The translations under genes were made by a program, and so were the position numbers. A stretch of DNA of 64,000 nucleotides from Sporosarcina sp. ZBG7A (GTDB lineage Bacteria > Bacillota > Bacilli > Bacillales_A > Planococcaceae): assembly GCF_000813425.1 (NCBI RefSeq), contig NZ_JWIB01000032.1, positions 1 through 64,000 on the forward strand, given 5' to 3'. The notes under the pieces are model-generated. The model saw nothing but the letters and a program-made list of their open reading frames with translations. It was not told where the DNA came from and ran no database searches. Below, piece by piece: positions 62,310 through 64,000 of the stretch. The stretch's first letter is position 1, and each line of letters begins with the position of its first letter.

Positions 62310-63953
62310 TCAGACAACTGAAGTCGCTTTACTCATCTCATCTTCCAATTCTTTTTCATAACGTTGCCGCTCCATAGCCGACCAGTTGAAGATTTTTGCC
62401 ATCTCGTCGAGAACGTCTTGTTCTGCATCCACAACGTTTTTCATATTGAAAAACAGATCACCCGTCCGTCGAATGAAGAAGTCTGTCGGTTTTACGGTCA
62501 TTTCCTTTTCAATAGCATAGCGCAATTTCACGTACAAAATCCGTGGCAATGATTGGTTTTCATCATATGGAATCGTAAAGACTTCATCGACATTGGTGCC
62601 ATATAATGATGCTAAGTGTCTGCTTTCTCTTACTGTAAATCCTAGCAACTGTCCTCGCTTAACTGCTTGCTCCATATACCGCTTATAATTTGCAGACCCA
62701 CCGAAATCGCCTCCAGAGATTGGAATCTTTTTCGTACTGCATCGTCTGAACGTCAATCCTTTTTCTTGTTGAAGAAGCTGTGCAATCTTGTTGACAACGG
62801 TCTCCGCCATTTTCCGATAGCCTGTAAGTTTCCCACCAGCAATAGTGATTAACCCACGTTCAGACTCCCAAATTTCATCTTTCCTCGAAATCTCAGAAGG
62901 ATTTTTCCCATCTTCATGGATAAGCGGTCGTACGCCTGCCCAACTCGATTCCACGTCTTTTTCAGACACTGAAACTTCTGGGAACATGTAGTGGATGGCA
63001 TCTAAAATATACGTACGATCTTCTTCAGTAATTTGCATTTCTTTTGGGTCACCCTCGAAAAACGTATCCGTTGTACCGACATATGCTTTCCCATCACGTG
63101 GTACCGCAAAAATCATGCGCTTATCGGGTGTGTCAAAGTAAATTGCTTGATGTAATGGAAATACACTTTGGTCGAACACTAAGTGGATTCCTTTTGAAAG
63201 AATGAGCTGTTTTCCATTGGAATGCCCGTCAATTGCTTTCACTTCATCTACCCAAGGACCTGCAGCGTTGATCACTTTCGATGCATGAACGGTTGTTACG
63301 TCTCCCGTCAGCATATCTCGAACTTGCACTCCTTCAATTTTGTTGGATTCGTCATATAGAAACGATTCCGCTTTTGCGTAGTTAACAAGCGTCGCGCCTT
63401 TTGAAGCAGCCGCTTTTGCAACTTCAATTGTGAGGCGTGCATCGTCTGTACGGTACTCAACGTAATATCCACTTCCTTGAAGTCCCTCTCTCTTAATAAG
63501 CGGGGCTTTTTGGATCGTCTGGTCAAGAGTCAACATCTTTCTTCGTTCAGAGCGTTTCACTCCTGCTAAAAAGTCATAAACTTTCAGTCCGAGGGCAGTT
63601 GAATACGGTCCAAATGTTCCTCCTTTATGGAATGGTAGTAGCATCCATTCCGGGGTTGTCACATGCGGTCCATTCTCATAAACGATAGCACGTTCTTTTC
63701 CAAGCTCCGCCACTTCTTTGATTTCAAATTGTTTCAAATATCGCAGTCCTCCGTGCACTAACTTTGTAGAACGGCTCGATGTACCAGATGCAAAGTCTTG
63801 CATTTCAACAAGGGCTGTTTTCATACCACGTGCTGCTGCATCTAAGGCAATTCCAGCTCCTGTAATTCCCCCACCGATCACGACTACGTCAAAGTGTTCT
63901 CTATTCAACTGGCTGAATACTTCGTTTCGATTCAATGCAGAAAATGTTGTCAT
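62310..63953 (-). CDS. glpD: aerobic glycerol-3-phosphate dehydrogenase
   Basis: This 547-residue FAD enzyme oxidises glycerol 3-phosphate to dihydroxyacetone phosphate and passes electrons to menaquinone at the membrane. The FAD motif is G-G-G-I-T-G-A-G-I near residue 25; G-G-L-R-Y-L and T-V-N-A-A-G-like segments follow. AGAGGAG lies nine bases before the ATG at 63953; a longer frame from 63992 is less likely. Confidence 0.94.
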   Translation of the reverse strand: MTTFSALNRNEVFSQLNREHFDVVVIGGGITGAGIALDAAARGMKTALVEMQDFASGTSSRSTKLVHGGLRYLKQFEIKEVAELGKERAIVYENGPHVTTPEWMLLPFHKGGTFGPYSTALGLKVYDFLAGVKRSERRKMLTLDQTIQKAPLIKREGLQGSGYYVEYRTDDARLTIEVAKAAASKGATLVNYAKAESFLYDESNKIEGVQVRDMLTGDVTTVHASKVINAAGPWVDEVKAIDGHSNGKQLILSKGIHLVFDQSVFPLHQAIYFDTPDKRMIFAVPRDGKAYVGTTDTFFEGDPKEMQITEEDRTYILDAIHYMFPEVSVSEKDVESSWAGVRPLIHEDGKNPSEISRKDEIWESERGLITIAGGKLTGYRKMAETVVNKIAQLLQQEKGLTFRRCSTKKIPISGGDFGGSANYKRYMEQAVKRGQLLGFTVRESRHLASLYGTNVDEVFTIPYDENQSLPRILYVKLRYAIEKEMTVKPTDFFIRRTGDLFFNMKNVVDAEQDVLDEMAKIFNWSAMERQRYEKELEDEMSKATSVV

Positions 63954-63971
63954 GTGTCTCGTCTCCTCTTT

Positions 63972-64000
63972 GTATACGAGTTCAAAAAACAAAAAAGAGA
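63972..64000 (-). promoter_or_regulatory. end of the glpD leader terminator (cut by the window edge)
   Basis: On the minus strand TCTCTTTTTTGTTTTTTG lies about 20 bases before the glpD ribosome binding site. This looks like the T-run of a GlpP-controlled terminator whose stem is outside the window. Confidence 0.5.

Overview
The window looks like a chromosomal segment of a low-to-mid GC, Gram-positive member of the Bacillales. The evidence is strong AGGAGG-type ribosome binding sites, many B. subtilis-type genes (yfkAB, yqhG/yqhH, yfhO, glpP, hxlR/hxlAB, CatR/YodB-like and CatE-like proteins), a GerW/YtfJ-like sporulation-family protein and lipoteichoic-acid decoration genes. A Planococcaceae (Sporosarcina-like) host is my best guess, but only a guess. 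I saw no rRNA or tRNA gene, no recombinase and no CRISPR array.

Layout. 0-6 kb: a CoA-transferase gene whose 3' end runs into a 20-bp-period repeat array, then a compact minus-strand operon csbB-gtcA-yfhO (teichoic acid glycosylation). 6-14.4 kb: radical-SAM yfkAB with a guanine-deaminase-like gene, a Tat-exported subunit plus GMC flavoprotein dehydrogenase pair, a Na+/H+ antiporter and a DinB protein. 14.4-17.7 kb: a DUF4358 lipoprotein, an MBOAT and an AlgX/DHHW protein, probably for O-acetylation of a surface polymer. 17.8-23 kb: a sialic acid catabolic cluster (epimerase, lyase, Na+ symporter, ROK kinase, RpiR regulator). 23-24.1 kb: a GerW-like protein and a striking CGCGCG repeat array phased at 21 bp. 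24.1-33.4 kb: a formaldehyde (ribulose monophosphate) locus with hxlR, an oxidoreductase, a phosphatase, a cyclase, hxlAB, and divergent zwf-pgi-gnd. 33.4-39.4 kb: Fur-controlled ferredoxin-NADP reductase and siderophore uptake genes. 39.7-45.5 kb: a disulfide oxidoreductase, an MFS/TetR pair, and a quinone-stress module (FMN reductase, CatE-like dioxygenase, CatR/YodB-like sensor). 45.9-50.4 kb: an accessory island of small, same-strand, partly decayed genes separated by a recurring intergenic element, plus a MITE-like palindromic repeat. 50.5-59 kb: a methyltransferase, yqhG/yqhH, ribonuclease J, an MFS pump and a DUF817/HTH/DUF2975 group. 59-64 kb: the glycerol regulon glpD, glpP, glpF, glpK with a leader terminator typical of GlpP control.

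How genes work together. HPS and PHI (hxlA, hxlB) fix formaldehyde into fructose 6-phosphate. Pgi, Zwf and Gnd, encoded divergently, can return this to ribulose 5-phosphate plus CO2 and two NAD(P)H, so the locus encodes nearly a full dissimilatory RuMP cycle (6-phosphogluconolactonase is not seen). A 42-bp sequence module occurs twice in inverted orientation in the divergent region, once facing each operon, and its core recurs at hxlR, which suggests joint control by HxlR.

The most unusual features are (1) the island at 45.9-49.4 kb, which resembles an integron-like cassette array without a visible integrase, (2) the two helically phased repeat arrays, each lying directly 3' of a gene, and (3) the inverted twin HxlR modules.
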